Source: Parabacteroides sp. AM08-6 (GTDB lineage: Bacteria; Bacteroidota; Bacteroidia; Bacteroidales; Tannerellaceae). Taken from it: a stretch of 64,000 nt of DNA. A program made the translations under genes and the position numbers. The notes under the pieces were generated by a model that was given only the letters and a program-made list of their open reading frames with translations, did not search any database and was not told the DNA's origin. The stretch spans positions 124,001 through 188,000 of the forward strand of contig NZ_QRMP01000001.1 of assembly GCF_003473295.1 (NCBI RefSeq). Direction: 5' to 3'. Below are positions 46,786-55,766 of the stretch, in pieces (the first letter of the stretch is position 1; each line of letters begins with the position of its first letter).

Positions 46786-48294
46786 ATGATATTAGCTGAC
46801 TCACAAAATAGCGGACTTGAACAAGATTATAAGGATTTATCTACTCTTCTTTCAAATATAGTGGATTTTGTACCGATGTATCTCTTTGTGAAAGACACGG
46901 GAGATAATTTCCGGTATATATATTCCAGTCCGATGGTGAATACCTTATTCGGACGTTATCATAATGATGTGGTAGGGAAAACGGATTTTGAATTGTTTCT
47001 GGATCCGGTCGTCGCGCAGTCATTTCGAGATATGGATGAAAATATAGTACGTTCTGGAAAAATGTATCGGTTTGTGGAACAAATGGTTGACCCGAAGGGT
47101 ATTCTTCGTACTATAGATACGATAAAATTGTTGGTGCCCCGGGAGGGAAAAGCTCCTTATTTGTTGGGCTTGTCATGGGATATAACCAAACAGAGGAGTA
47201 TTGAGGAGGAATTGAATGAAAACAACAAACGTCTGACTCTCTCTTGTCAGGCAGGGAAAATATATCCGTGGATATGGGATGTTATAAATGAAACGGCGGA
47301 ACTTTCGGTTGTAGAAGACGGCAAGATGGTTCATAAGTTTATTCAACATGAAAGTTTTACGGAAAAAATCCATCCGGATGAACAACAGATGTATAGGAAT
47401 ATAGTCAATGCTTTTGCTTGCGGGGAGATTGATTCCTTACGCTTAAGTTTTCGTTGCCGTTATTTTTCCGATGAATATGTCTGGCTGGAAAAAGTGGGTG
47501 AAGTTCTTGAGTACGGTGAAGACGGAAGACCTTCAAAAGCGATTGGTATTTTGCGCGATATTACGGTCGATAAACGGCATGAGGAAGATATTCGCGCAAA
47601 GCGCTTGGCGGAGGAAAGTGACCGTATGAAGTCCGCTTTTATTGCCAATATGAGCCATGAAATTCGTACACCGTTAAATGCGATAGTCGGATTTTCCACA
47701 TTGTTGGCGCAGGCGGATTCGGAGGAAGAAAAACAGGAATATCTGAATATTATACAAAGCAGTAATGAGTTTTTATTGCAGTTGATAGGGGATATTCTGG
47801 ATATTTCAAAAATAGAATCCGGTAAATTGGAGTTTGTTTTTACGACATTCCGGCTGAATGAAATATTTGAACCACAACAATATGCTTTTTCTTTCCGCGC
47901 AGAGGAAGGGGTGGAAGTTCTATTTGAAAATGATGGTTCCGATTATACGATTGTATCGGAAAAAACTCGTTTGACGCAAGTATTAACTAATTTCTTGTCG
48001 AACGCGATAAAATTCACATCTTCCGGCTCTATTCGTTTTGGATATAAAGTGATAGAAACAGGTATTTATGTTTACGTGACAGATACGGGAACGGGTATCA
48101 GAAAGGAAGATTCGCAGGCTGTTTTCGAGCGGTTTGTAAAATTGAATAATTTCAAGCAAGGAACAGGCTTGGGACTATCTATTTGTAAAACCATCATAAC
48201 AATGCTGGATGGTGAAATAGGAGTGGACTCTGAACCTGAAAAGGGTTCGACTTTTTGGTTTAAGATACCATGCTCTCCCATAAAAGTAGGTTGA
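46786..48294 (+). CDS. PAS-domain sensor histidine kinase, orphan and soluble
   Basis: A 502-residue kinase without TM helices, so it likely senses a cytoplasmic signal. Two PAS-like regions: about 20-140 (VPMYLFVKDTGDNFRYIYSS, VVGKTDFELF) and about 150-270 (KIYPWIWDV, YVWLEKVGEVLEYGEDGRPS). The HisKA domain has NMSHEIRTPLNAIVGFS with phospho-accepting H291. HATPase motifs: FLSNAIKFT (N box), YVTDTGTGIRKED (G1) and GTGLGLSICKTI (G2). No receiver domain is attached and no response regulator lies nearby. Its stop is directly next to the stop of the convergent ABC gene, with no bases between. Confidence 0.92.
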   Translation: MILADSQNSGLEQDYKDLSTLLSNIVDFVPMYLFVKDTGDNFRYIYSSPMVNTLFGRYHNDVVGKTDFELFLDPVVAQSFRDMDENIVRSGKMYRFVEQMVDPKGILRTIDTIKLLVPREGKAPYLLGLSWDITKQRSIEEELNENNKRLTLSCQAGKIYPWIWDVINETAELSVVEDGKMVHKFIQHESFTEKIHPDEQQMYRNIVNAFACGEIDSLRLSFRCRYFSDEYVWLEKVGEVLEYGEDGRPSKAIGILRDITVDKRHEEDIRAKRLAEESDRMKSAFIANMSHEIRTPLNAIVGFSTLLAQADSEEEKQEYLNIIQSSNEFLLQLIGDILDISKIESGKLEFVFTTFRLNEIFEPQQYAFSFRAEEGVEVLFENDGSDYTIVSEKTRLTQVLTNFLSNAIKFTSSGSIRFGYKVIETGIYVYVTDTGTGIRKEDSQAVFERFVKLNNFKQGTGLGLSICKTIITMLDGEIGVDSEPEKGSTFWFKIPCSPIKVG

Positions 48295-49680
48295 TTATTT
48301 ATTCATGGCAGGTGTATTGATATAAATGATTTCATCTGCCAGGCGATGCAGTTCCTCCGGATTGTGGGAAGTAAATATTAGTATCTGTCCGGTTTGTTCC
48401 AACCGTTTACGGATACGTTCAATAATCCGGTATGATAATGCTTCATCCAGCCCTTTAAACGGTTCATCCATCAGAAGAATAGCTGCCGGAAAAATCAAAG
48501 CCCGGGCAATGGCTACACGCTGTTGTTGCCCGAAACTCAATTCGTCCGGATAACGGCCGGATAATGTATTTAGTTCCATTTCTTCCAATAAGGAAGCCGC
48601 TTTCCCGAGTGCGGTTTGTTTGTCTGTGAAAGAAGCCAGCGGTAATGCTATATTTTCCTTTACAGTTAGTTGGCTTAATAATACAGGTTCTTGAAAAACC
48701 GTAGCGATACTTTTTGACGTAAGGAAATGAATATTCCCTGCTTGAGGCTTTATAATACCGTTAATCAGATTTAGCAATGTTGTTTTTCCTGTTCCGGAAG
48801 CTCCTGTTATACCATATATCCGGTTTGTTTTGAATGTGTATGTGAAACCGGAGATGATTTTAGCATCTTCATATTGAAAGGAGATATTTTCCATTCGAAT
48901 CGTTACTGTTTCCGGAAGAGGGAATATTTTTGTCTTGTTATAATGTATAGGAAAATTGTGTTTTCCCAGCCAGGATATGCCTTTGTCGAAAAAGAAGCTG
49001 ACAAGAATAGCGACGATGGTCCAAGCTAAAAGTTCCGGGACAGCTATAAAACTTTGTGCACGTTTCATTTCTCCTCCGATACCAAACGAACATTGCGCCA
49101 ACACTTCCCCCATGATGATAGCCCGCCATCCAAAACCGGAAGCGGAAGTTAATCCGCTAAATAAGAAAGGATTTATCTGCGGATAAATAACTTGTGTCAA
49201 TTTGTTCCACCAGCCGATTTGAAACCGGTTGGCCATAATCATGAATTCTTTACGCTGACTACGAATGCCTTTCGTGATGTTCTCTGTGAGTAATGGGAAC
49301 ATAGTCAGAAATGCAATCATCAACGGAATACTTTCCGGATGGAGGAAAATAAGTGCCAGAAGAATAAAAGAAATAACCGGAACCGACCGCATAATTGCCA
49401 ATAAAGGACGAAATAGTTCGTAAACTAATTCATTTCGACTGAAAAGACAGGCAATTCCGGTAGCTGCTATAAGAGAAAGAAACATACCGGCTACCCCCCG
49501 GATAAGGGTTGCCGAGACTGATTGATAGAATGTCACTGATGTAAATAATTCCGCTAAAGTCTGAATCAATCGTGGAACCGATGGTATCAGGTCCGGAAGA
49601 TTGACCCAGATAGCGAATATTTCCCAACATAGAAGCAATATTCCGATGGAAAGTAGGGGGAGCAGGCTTTTTTTCATCAT
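48295..49680 (-). CDS. ABC importer permease fused to its ATPase (SsuC/TauC-SsuB-like)
   Basis: A 461-residue fusion. The first ~235 residues are a MetI-type permease with about six TM helices (LLLCWEIFAIWV, LLAIMRSVPVISFILLALIF, SGFGWRAIIMGEVLAQCSF). The C-terminal ~200 residues are a nucleotide-binding domain: GASGTGKTTLLNL (Walker A), ELSFGQQQRVAIARAL (signature), AAILLMDEPFKGLDEA (Walker B), TSHNPEEL (switch His). In nitrate/sulfonate/taurine-type importers these are normally two genes. The frame extends further upstream, but ATG 49680 falls 4 bp after the substrate-binding protein stop. Operon of two; substrate unknown. Confidence 0.9.
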   Translation of the reverse strand: MMKKSLLPLLSIGILLLCWEIFAIWVNLPDLIPSVPRLIQTLAELFTSVTFYQSVSATLIRGVAGMFLSLIAATGIACLFSRNELVYELFRPLLAIMRSVPVISFILLALIFLHPESIPLMIAFLTMFPLLTENITKGIRSQRKEFMIMANRFQIGWWNKLTQVIYPQINPFLFSGLTSASGFGWRAIIMGEVLAQCSFGIGGEMKRAQSFIAVPELLAWTIVAILVSFFFDKGISWLGKHNFPIHYNKTKIFPLPETVTIRMENISFQYEDAKIISGFTYTFKTNRIYGITGASGTGKTTLLNLINGIIKPQAGNIHFLTSKSIATVFQEPVLLSQLTVKENIALPLASFTDKQTALGKAASLLEEMELNTLSGRYPDELSFGQQQRVAIARALIFPAAILLMDEPFKGLDEALSYRIIERIRKRLEQTGQILIFTSHNPEELHRLADEIIYINTPAMNK

Positions 49681-49684
49681 TCTT

Positions 49685-50596
49685 TTAGTTATAAAATCCT
49701 GCATCGGGTAATTTGCCACCTAATGCCTTGGGTTCATATTCTTCTATCAGTTTTAGAAAATCTTGAATACTTTTCCTGGATTGTGCAACCGGGTAATATT
49801 CTATTTTACATCTTTCGATACTTTCCTTGGTTAGCATACCGGGAGCAAATACTTGTTTATCTTCCAGTATATGAATGGCTTGTTCCGGATTTTCTGTAGC
49901 AAAGCTACAAGAAGCTTGCAACAAACTATCAAGGGATAGTTTTCTCTTTTTTAAAGATGGCGTACAAAGTATAGCGGTCTGGGCAAAGCCGGGAGTCGAC
50001 TCATTTTGATAGTTCAGGTCTGCCAGAATATGCAGGGTACTGTCTTTTTTAAGTGCCATACTTAGAAAAGGCTCTCCGATGACGGCAGTCTTAATTTTTC
50101 CGGCTAATAATCCTTGCATAATCTCATGTGCTGTCGAAAATGTATAGTTCAGGGAATAATGCAAATGGTGTTGTTGCAGATAATGGCGGGTTAATATATC
50201 CGGAGTCGTACCTGCACCGAAAATATGAAGTGTTTCTCCGGTGGTATTTGTTTCTGTTTTTTGTTCCTGTCCGACCAGATAAAGCGTGCCCCATACAGGG
50301 CATCCCCAAAGCGGATACTTTATTCCTTTATTATATAAATTAGCTGCACTAATCATTGGTAATACGGCAATATCCGTTTCCCCTTTAATAAGAACTGCCT
50401 GCATTAAATCCGGAGAATCGATGACTTTCACCTGTATAGGTTTACCCTCAATTACCGGAGCTTTCTCCATCCATCCGGCGAAAGCGATGGCTGAAGGGCC
50501 ACGAAGAACGGATACACGTATTGCTCCATCCTGTTTGGGTGAATGGCCGCAACTACATAAAAACAGCAGAATAAGGCAGCAAAATCGGATAATCAT
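49685..50596 (-). CDS. ABC transporter substrate-binding lipoprotein (NrtA/SsuA/THI5-like)
   Basis: A 303-residue lipoprotein with signal MIIRFCCLILLFLCSCGHSP and lipobox LCSC. The mature part has SVLRGPSAIAFAGWMEKAPV, LMQAVLIKGETDIAVLPMISAAN and HEIMQGLLAGKIKTAVIGEPFLSMAL, typical of type II binding proteins for nitrate, aliphatic sulfonates or pyrimidine precursors. An in-frame start at 50635 is rejected because it spoils the signal peptide and falls in the promoter box at 50633-50640. First gene of the two-gene ABC operon. Ligand not identifiable. Confidence 0.85.
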   Translation of the reverse strand: MIIRFCCLILLFLCSCGHSPKQDGAIRVSVLRGPSAIAFAGWMEKAPVIEGKPIQVKVIDSPDLMQAVLIKGETDIAVLPMISAANLYNKGIKYPLWGCPVWGTLYLVGQEQKTETNTTGETLHIFGAGTTPDILTRHYLQQHHLHYSLNYTFSTAHEIMQGLLAGKIKTAVIGEPFLSMALKKDSTLHILADLNYQNESTPGFAQTAILCTPSLKKRKLSLDSLLQASCSFATENPEQAIHILEDKQVFAPGMLTKESIERCKIEYYPVAQSRKSIQDFLKLIEEYEPKALGGKLPDAGFYN

Positions 50597-50632
50597 TTTT
50601 ATTGTATTATGCTTCAGATATAAAAAGTACGA

Positions 50633-50640
50633 CAAATGTA
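50633..50640 (-). promoter_or_regulatory. -7 box of the ABC operon
   Basis: Minus strand TACATTTG, 36 bp upstream of ATG 50596. It gives the ABC operon a start separate from the RNA gene just upstream. Confidence 0.55.
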
Positions 50641-50675
50641 CAATCTTTATGAATGAAAAGGAAGGAGGGGGTATA

Positions 50676-50753
50676 AAAAATTAAAGGCTGTCTCACGACA
50701 ACCCCTAACCAAACTTTGTTAACCTTAAATCTAATACTATTATGAAAAAACCA
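50676..50753 (-). ncRNA. Candidate free-standing ~80-nt small RNA
   Basis: On the minus strand a consensus promoter (TTG, 19 bp, TATATTTG at 50759-50788) is followed by about 60 nt without a sizeable ORF, then a hairpin GGTTGTC-GTGA-GACAGCC (50686-50703) and a T-rich run (to about 50676). The transcript would be 75-85 nt. The downstream ABC operon has its own promoter box beyond the terminator, so this looks like an independent RNA rather than a leader. I do not recognise the RNA family with certainty. Ends are estimates. Confidence 0.55.
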
Positions 50754-50758
50754 CGATG

Positions 50759-50788
50759 CAAATATACGGACCTTTATTGATTTGTCAA
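50759..50788 (-). promoter_or_regulatory. Promoter of the candidate small RNA
   Basis: Minus strand TTG (50786-50788), 19-bp spacer, TATATTTG (50759-50766). It lies in the 250-bp gap between the SSS symporter stop and the ABC operon. Confidence 0.65.
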
Positions 50789-50846
50789 GAGTATATGTGC
50801 TAAATAGTGTTTTGTCATATATAATAAAAGCTAATAATGCTGTTTT

Positions 50847-52406
50847 TTATTGATTAACCACCTTTTTCTGTGTCATCAGACTGACAATAATGATTGCCAA
50901 AATAGACAAAGGCAGCGCAAATAATATCGGATCGATTGCAAACCAGGGATATGTATCAATCAATACATCCCGCCCGAATAATGCTTTACATAAACCTACG
51001 GCACTTGCTTCCGCCTTATGCAGAAACAACATGGCAAAAAGACTTGCAAGTGCTCCTATCCATAAACTGGCTAGGGCACCTTCCTTCGTCGCTTTTTTCC
51101 AAAATAAAGAACAAAAATAGGCGGGCAGGAAAGTTGCAGCACATATACCCATAAACAAAGCGGTTCCACGCGCTATGATACCGGCACTGAGCGTATAGCA
51201 AATGATGTAACTGACCAATATGGAACATAAAACACCGATACGGACTCCCATTGTCGAATTTGTATTTTTATTTCGCCCTAATTTAGTAAAGACATCTGCA
51301 CCGAAAGCGGCTCCCATCGTATGGAATTGGGCACTTAGTGTAGACATACTGGCAGAAAGGATGCAAAGCATGAAAACGGCACTAAACCACTCCGGCATAG
51401 CACGGGAGATAAAAAGGGGAATGATTTTATCCATGTCTTTAATCGCCTCCGAGGCAACGACGCCTTCTGTCTTCAAAAAGAAAAGATTGGATAAAGCTCC
51501 TACATGATATATAGCTCCTACCGTGACAATTAGGAATACACATCCGATTAATACGCCGCGATTGAGCTGCTTAGTACTTTCTACCATCATAAAACGGACT
51601 ACCAATTGAGGTTGTGCCAGGCAACCTATTCCGACACCCAAAATAAGAGAAGTAACCAATGTATACCATTGCGGAGAGCCTGTCACCGGCATTGCCGTCC
51701 ATCCTTGATGTCCTAATTCCTTGAAACGTTCGGGAACAAGTGGAGCTATTTCCGTCAGTTTATAATTTGCTTCTATAAATCCCATATCCATTACCCGGTA
51801 AAACCAGAATAAAAGGAAAAGCATGCAGGCGAACATAATAACAGCTTGCAAAGCGTCTGTATACAATACGCCTTTAATCCCTCCCGTAATGACATATGCT
51901 GCTACTATCAATGTGAAAATCAGCAAAGCGAAGTGTAAATCGATATGAAACATCTGCTCGATAAAGACTGCGCCTCCTTTCATCACAACCGCTGCATAAA
52001 GTGGCATCCCGATGAAGATGATGGCGGCGATAAATATCTGTATGGCGCGCGAATTATAATGCAATCCCAGCAATTGCGGGAAGGTTCGCGCATTATGTTT
52101 CTCACCGAGTTTACGGGTGTTTCGTCCGAATATGATGAAAGCAATTACAACTCCCATGAACATATTCAGCAAGCATAGCCACTGGATGCCCATTCCGAAA
52201 GTGGCAGCCACGCCGCCGAAGCCGACAATAGCCGAAGCTGAAATAAAAGTTGCCCCGTATGAAAGTGCCATAATTATCGGGTTCACTTTCCGTCCGCCCA
52301 GCAGATAATCACTGGCATTTTTTGTTTGCTTATATCCTAAATACCCCAGCCACGCCAGAATAAACATATAGATGATAACGACAATTCCTAATGTAAGTGT
52401 GTTCAT
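50847..52406 (-). CDS. Sodium:solute symporter (SSS family)
   Basis: A 519-residue Na+-driven symporter with about 13 TM helices. Family marks: DYLLGGRKVNPIIMALSYGATFISASAIVGFGG near the start, YVITGGIKGVLYTDALQAVIM, and the CILSASMSTLSAQFHTMGAAFGADVF stretch in TM8-9. Closest in style to pantothenate/acetate-type members, but substrate is not decidable. The start overlaps the stop of a 46-residue accessory protein (ATGA). It is the last gene of an operon with the ACT protein and an aryl-CoA ligase, which suggests transport of a carboxylic acid. Confidence 0.92.
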   Translation of the reverse strand: MNTLTLGIVVIIYMFILAWLGYLGYKQTKNASDYLLGGRKVNPIIMALSYGATFISASAIVGFGGVAATFGMGIQWLCLLNMFMGVVIAFIIFGRNTRKLGEKHNARTFPQLLGLHYNSRAIQIFIAAIIFIGMPLYAAVVMKGGAVFIEQMFHIDLHFALLIFTLIVAAYVITGGIKGVLYTDALQAVIMFACMLFLLFWFYRVMDMGFIEANYKLTEIAPLVPERFKELGHQGWTAMPVTGSPQWYTLVTSLILGVGIGCLAQPQLVVRFMMVESTKQLNRGVLIGCVFLIVTVGAIYHVGALSNLFFLKTEGVVASEAIKDMDKIIPLFISRAMPEWFSAVFMLCILSASMSTLSAQFHTMGAAFGADVFTKLGRNKNTNSTMGVRIGVLCSILVSYIICYTLSAGIIARGTALFMGICAATFLPAYFCSLFWKKATKEGALASLWIGALASLFAMLFLHKAEASAVGLCKALFGRDVLIDTYPWFAIDPILFALPLSILAIIIVSLMTQKKVVNQ

Positions 52407-52543
52407 TTTTCTGGTTTTTGCGGGTTCGAATTATCCTTGTCTTCTTTGTTCCAGTGGGTTATACCAAACCAGATAGAATACAACAGGCAAATAAAGGCTA
52501 ACAGGTAGGCAAGCCAGATTCCGGGATCGCTTATTCCGAACAT
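52403..52543 (-). CDS. Small symporter accessory membrane protein (46 aa)
   Basis: A 46-codon ORF, MFGISDPGIWLAYLLAFICL at the start and a charged tail HWNKEDKDNSNPQKPEK. One TM helix (about 8-28) and a hydrophilic cytoplasmic end. The TGA overlaps the symporter ATG, so the two are translationally coupled. Small one-helix partners next to SSS transporters are known in bacteria; this fits by size, topology and position. Standard ORF cut-offs miss it. The start ATG is 12 bp after the ACT gene stop. Confidence 0.85.
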   Translation of the reverse strand: MFGISDPGIWLAYLLAFICLLYSIWFGITHWNKEDKDNSNPQKPEK

Positions 52544-52554
52544 ATCATTTCTTT

Positions 52555-52980
52555 TTATAATTTTACTAAGTCACTTTCACAGATATATTCAAGACTGTTG
52601 CGACGAATTACTTCGCGTGCAGCTTCCCGGTTGTTTGTTCTCAATATTAGAATCGATTTTCCGTTTATGGAAAAACAATACATATATTCAATACTTAGTC
52701 CGGCTTTTGTGAAGCTTGATAATGTTTGGGCAAAACTTCCGGCGCAGGAATTGGTAACAATAGCCAGTACATCTGTCAGGTTTGCACTTACATTATTGCT
52801 TTTCAGTATTTTATAAGCCTTTTGAGGTTCGCTGACGATAATACGGAGAATACCGTATTCTGATGTATCGGCTACGGTTGCAGCGATGATGCGGATTTTC
52901 TCTTCAGCGAGCATTGCCAATATTTCGCTGAGCTTACCATATTTATTTTCCAAAAAGATGGAAATTTGATTGACTGTCAT
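52555..52980 (-). CDS. ACT domain protein
   Basis: A 141-residue protein made of two ACT domains: QISIFLENKYGKLSEILAML (1-70) and VLAIVTNSCAGSFAQTLSSF (70-141). ACT domains bind amino acids or related ligands and act as regulators. Stand-alone double-ACT proteins commonly sit next to phenylacetate-CoA ligase in Bacteroidetes; here paaK is 32 bp upstream. Likely ligand: an aromatic or branched amino acid (inference). Confidence 0.88.
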   Translation of the reverse strand: MTVNQISIFLENKYGKLSEILAMLAEEKIRIIAATVADTSEYGILRIIVSEPQKAYKILKSNNVSANLTDVLAIVTNSCAGSFAQTLSSFTKAGLSIEYMYCFSINGKSILILRTNNREAAREVIRRNSLEYICESDLVKL

Positions 52981-53012
52981 ATTTGTTTTTGTTTATTCGT
53001 TTAATAATTAGA

Positions 53013-54314
53013 TTAAGAGAGTTTACGCAGGTCTTTTACCCGGACAGCTTTTCCATCCTGTGTGGGTAAAGAGCCTTTTGCAACGAGTTTCAGATGCGGG
53101 GTAAGCAGCAGTTCGTCTTTCAACTGACGGGTGATTTCTTTGGTAAGACGTTGCAATACACTGTAATCGTCGGTAAAGAGGTCGCTCAATTCCACTTCAA
53201 TCAGCATTTCGTCATTATTACCTACTGTTTCGATTGTAATCAGGTAATTGCTACCTAACTCCTTAAATTGCATCAGAATCTTTTCAATCTGGATAGGGAA
53301 AAGGTTGACGCCTTTCAGGATAATCATGTCGTCGCTACGTCCTTTGAAGCGGGATAGGCGTTTATGAGTACGCCCGCAAGGGCATTCACCGGGTAATACA
53401 CAGGTCAAGTCGCGCGTGCGATAGCGGAACAAGGGCATTGCTTCGCGGTTGATTGTAGTCAGTACCAATTCGCCGACTTCACCCTCTTTTACCGGTTGCA
53501 AGGTCAGCGGGTCGATAATTTCTACAATGACATTGTCTTCCCAGATATGCAGTCCGTTTTGCTCTGTACATTCGAAAGCGACACCGGGACCGTTCATTTC
53601 AGACATGCCGAAACAGTTGTAAGCTTTTATTCCCATTAATTGTTCGATGCGCTGGCGTTGTTCTTCCGAATGAGGTTCGGCTCCGATACAGAAGGTATGT
53701 AGTTTTGTATCTCTGCGCGGGTCAATTCCCATTTCATACATCACTTCTGCCAGGCGGGTAGCGTAGCTGGGTATGATATGCAGGCAAGTTGTACCGAAAT
53801 CCTGGATAAACTTAATCTGACGTTTCGTGTTACCGGCAGCAGCAGGAACAGTCAAGCAGCCCAATTTCTCGGCTCCATATTGGAAACCAAGTCCTCCGGT
53901 AAACATTCCATAACCGGATGTATTCTGGAATACGTCTGTATCGCGGATACCAACCATATACATACAACGTGCCACTTGGTTTGCCCATTGTTCCAAATCA
54001 CGGGCGGAATGCAGCACTACGGTCGGATTCCCTGTTGTGCCGCTTGAGGAATGGATACGAACGCAATCTTTGATGGGAATAGCTGCCATACCGAAAGGAT
54101 AGTTGTTACGAAGGTCGTCTTTTGTCGTAAAAGGTATTTTTTGTAAATCGTCCAGCGATTGAATGCTATTGGTTGTTATTCCGTTTTCTTTGAATATTTT
54201 ACTGTAAAAGGGGGAGTTTCCCGCCAGTTCAATTGTTTTTTTCAATCGTTCTAACTGTAGTTTATTCAGTCCTTCACGATTGAGGGTCTCAATATCTTTC
54301 TGCCAATATTCCAT
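53013..54314 (-). CDS. paaK: Phenylacetate--CoA ligase
   Basis: A 433-residue adenylate-forming enzyme that converts phenylacetate or related aryl acids, CoA and ATP into the acyl-CoA, AMP and PPi. Key motifs: IHSSSGTTGNPTVVLHSARD (P-loop-like), AYNCFGMSEMNGPGVAFEC, LFRYRTRDL and a C-terminal SLPTQDGKAVRVKDL with a catalytic Lys. The start MEYWQKDIETLNREGL fits the family; an in-frame ATG at 54344 lies only 12 bp from the -7 box and would be nearly leaderless. First gene of a four-gene operon (ligase, ACT, small protein, symporter). In gut anaerobes it often works in the reductive synthesis of aromatic amino acids from aryl acids. Confidence 0.93.
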   Translation of the reverse strand: MEYWQKDIETLNREGLNKLQLERLKKTIELAGNSPFYSKIFKENGITTNSIQSLDDLQKIPFTTKDDLRNNYPFGMAAIPIKDCVRIHSSSGTTGNPTVVLHSARDLEQWANQVARCMYMVGIRDTDVFQNTSGYGMFTGGLGFQYGAEKLGCLTVPAAAGNTKRQIKFIQDFGTTCLHIIPSYATRLAEVMYEMGIDPRRDTKLHTFCIGAEPHSEEQRQRIEQLMGIKAYNCFGMSEMNGPGVAFECTEQNGLHIWEDNVIVEIIDPLTLQPVKEGEVGELVLTTINREAMPLFRYRTRDLTCVLPGECPCGRTHKRLSRFKGRSDDMIILKGVNLFPIQIEKILMQFKELGSNYLITIETVGNNDEMLIEVELSDLFTDDYSVLQRLTKEITRQLKDELLLTPHLKLVAKGSLPTQDGKAVRVKDLRKLS

Positions 54315-54356
54315 AGCTTTTCCTGTTATATTGTGTTTATTCATGAATTTAGACTG

Positions 54357-54364
54357 CAAATGTA
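54357..54364 (-). promoter_or_regulatory. -7 box of the paaK operon
   Basis: Minus strand TACATTTG; it predicts a start near 54350 and a ~36-nt leader to ATG 54314. Confidence 0.55.
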
Positions 54365-54524
54365 TCTTTTATTTTGAATAAATTAGATATATTCTGTCAA
54401 AAATGTACTATAAAGAGGAGATGTGCTTTTTTTTGTGCATCTTTGTAGCAATATACAGATGCGATATCAGTGGAGACTATACTTATACACTGCTATTTTA
54501 TAGAGTCAATTATGAAATAATAGA

Positions 54525-55655
54525 ATGATTATGAAAGGACATTATCAAACATTTTTATGCGCAGCAACAAGTCTGTTGATTGCCTGCGGTAGCGGTAAAC
54601 ATCCCCATGCTGCTGTCGAACCTTCCCTGAAAGGGGCGATTGGGGATAAATTCCTGATAGGAACTGCTCTTAGTGTCGGGCAAACGGCCGGACGTGATAG
54701 TTGTGCTTTGCTGCAAGTCAAGCGCCATTTTAACGCTATTGTTGCCGAAAATTGTATGAAATCGGAAGTGATACACCCTGAAGAGGGGCGTTTCAACTTT
54801 ACGGATGCAGATCGGTTACTCCGCTTCGGTGAAGAAAACGGGATGGTCGTTACCGGACATTGTCTTATCTGGCATTCACAGCTCTCATCTTGGTTTTGCG
54901 TCGACGAAAAAGGGGGAAAAGTATCTCCCGAAGTCTTGAAAGAACGTATGAAGAATCATATCAGTACCATTGTTGGGCGTTATAAAGGGCGCATCAAAGG
55001 CTGGGATGTTGTAAACGAAGCCATCGAGTCGGACGGTTCATGGCGTAAAACTCCTTTTTATGAAATTCTGGGTGAGGAATACTTGCTTCTCGCTTTCCAA
55101 TATGCTCATGAAGCAGATCCTGATGCCGAACTCTATTATAATGATTTTAGCATGGACGGAAAAGCCAAACGCGATAAAGTTGTCGAACTTGTAAAGATGC
55201 TGAAAGAACATGGTCTGCGCATCGATGCTGTGGGGATGCAGGGGCATATGGGATTGAACTATCCCAAGATAGAAGATTTTGAAGCCAGCATTCTTGCCTT
55301 TAGCCGTGCCGGAGTGAAAGTGATGATTACAGAGTGGGATATGAGTGCTTTGCCGGATGTTTATACCGGAGCTAATATCGCAAATACCGTAGCCTACAAA
55401 AATTCCCTGAACCCTTATCCCGAAGGCTTGCCTGATTCCGTATCGCAGGTGTGGAACAACCGTATGAAGGAGTTTTTCAACCTTTTCCTGAAGCATTCCG
55501 ATGTCATTACTCGCGTAACGGCTTGGGGAGTGTCGGATGGTAATTCCTGGAAGAATAATTTCCCTGTGCGTGGACGTGTGGATTATCCGTTGCTCTTCGA
55601 CCGCAACTGCCGTCCGAAGCCGTTTGTGGAAGAATTGATAGAAAACGGGATTTAA
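54525..55655 (+). CDS. Endo-1,4-beta-xylanase, glycoside hydrolase family 10
   Basis: A 376-residue lipoprotein xylanase that cuts internal xylan linkages. Signal [20 protein letters not shown] with lipobox LIAC. GH10 blocks: [46 protein letters not shown] (acid/base Glu), [29 protein letters not shown] (nucleophile Glu) and [17 protein letters not shown]. It is one catalytic domain without a carbohydrate-binding module and not part of a visible utilisation locus. Divergent from paaK. A second ATG at 54531 is possible. Confidence 0.94.
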   Translation: MIMKGHYQTFLCAATSLLIACGSGKHPHAAVEPSLKGAIGDKFLIGTALSVGQTAGRDSCALLQVKRHFNAIVAENCMKSEVIHPEEGRFNFTDADRLLRFGEENGMVVTGHCLIWHSQLSSWFCVDEKGGKVSPEVLKERMKNHISTIVGRYKGRIKGWDVVNEAIESDGSWRKTPFYEILGEEYLLLAFQYAHEADPDAELYYNDFSMDGKAKRDKVVELVKMLKEHGLRIDAVGMQGHMGLNYPKIEDFEASILAFSRAGVKVMITEWDMSALPDVYTGANIANTVAYKNSLNPYPEGLPDSVSQVWNNRMKEFFNLFLKHSDVITRVTAWGVSDGNSWKNNFPVRGRVDYPLLFDRNCRPKPFVEELIENGI

Positions 55656-55735
55656 AGTAAAAGCTTCATAAAAAGTTTATTCGTATCTTATGATAACCGG
55701 GCAGAGTGAAAAGGCTTTCGTTTTTGTCCGGCAGG

Positions 55736-55766
55736 TTGCCGGAACTTGCTGTTTTTGTTATCTTTG
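55736..55766 (+). promoter_or_regulatory. Promoter of the CDF/guanine deaminase pair
   Basis: TTG (55736-55738), 20-bp spacer, TATCTTTG (55759-55766). The inferred start near 55772 rejects a longer frame from 55706 and selects ATG 55787. Confidence 0.7.

Noticed and set aside
50742..50780. Twelve-codon plus-strand ORF MKKPRCKYTDLY
   Set aside because: It is antisense to the candidate small RNA and has no plus-strand promoter or gene downstream; the minus-strand promoter and terminator explain the site better.
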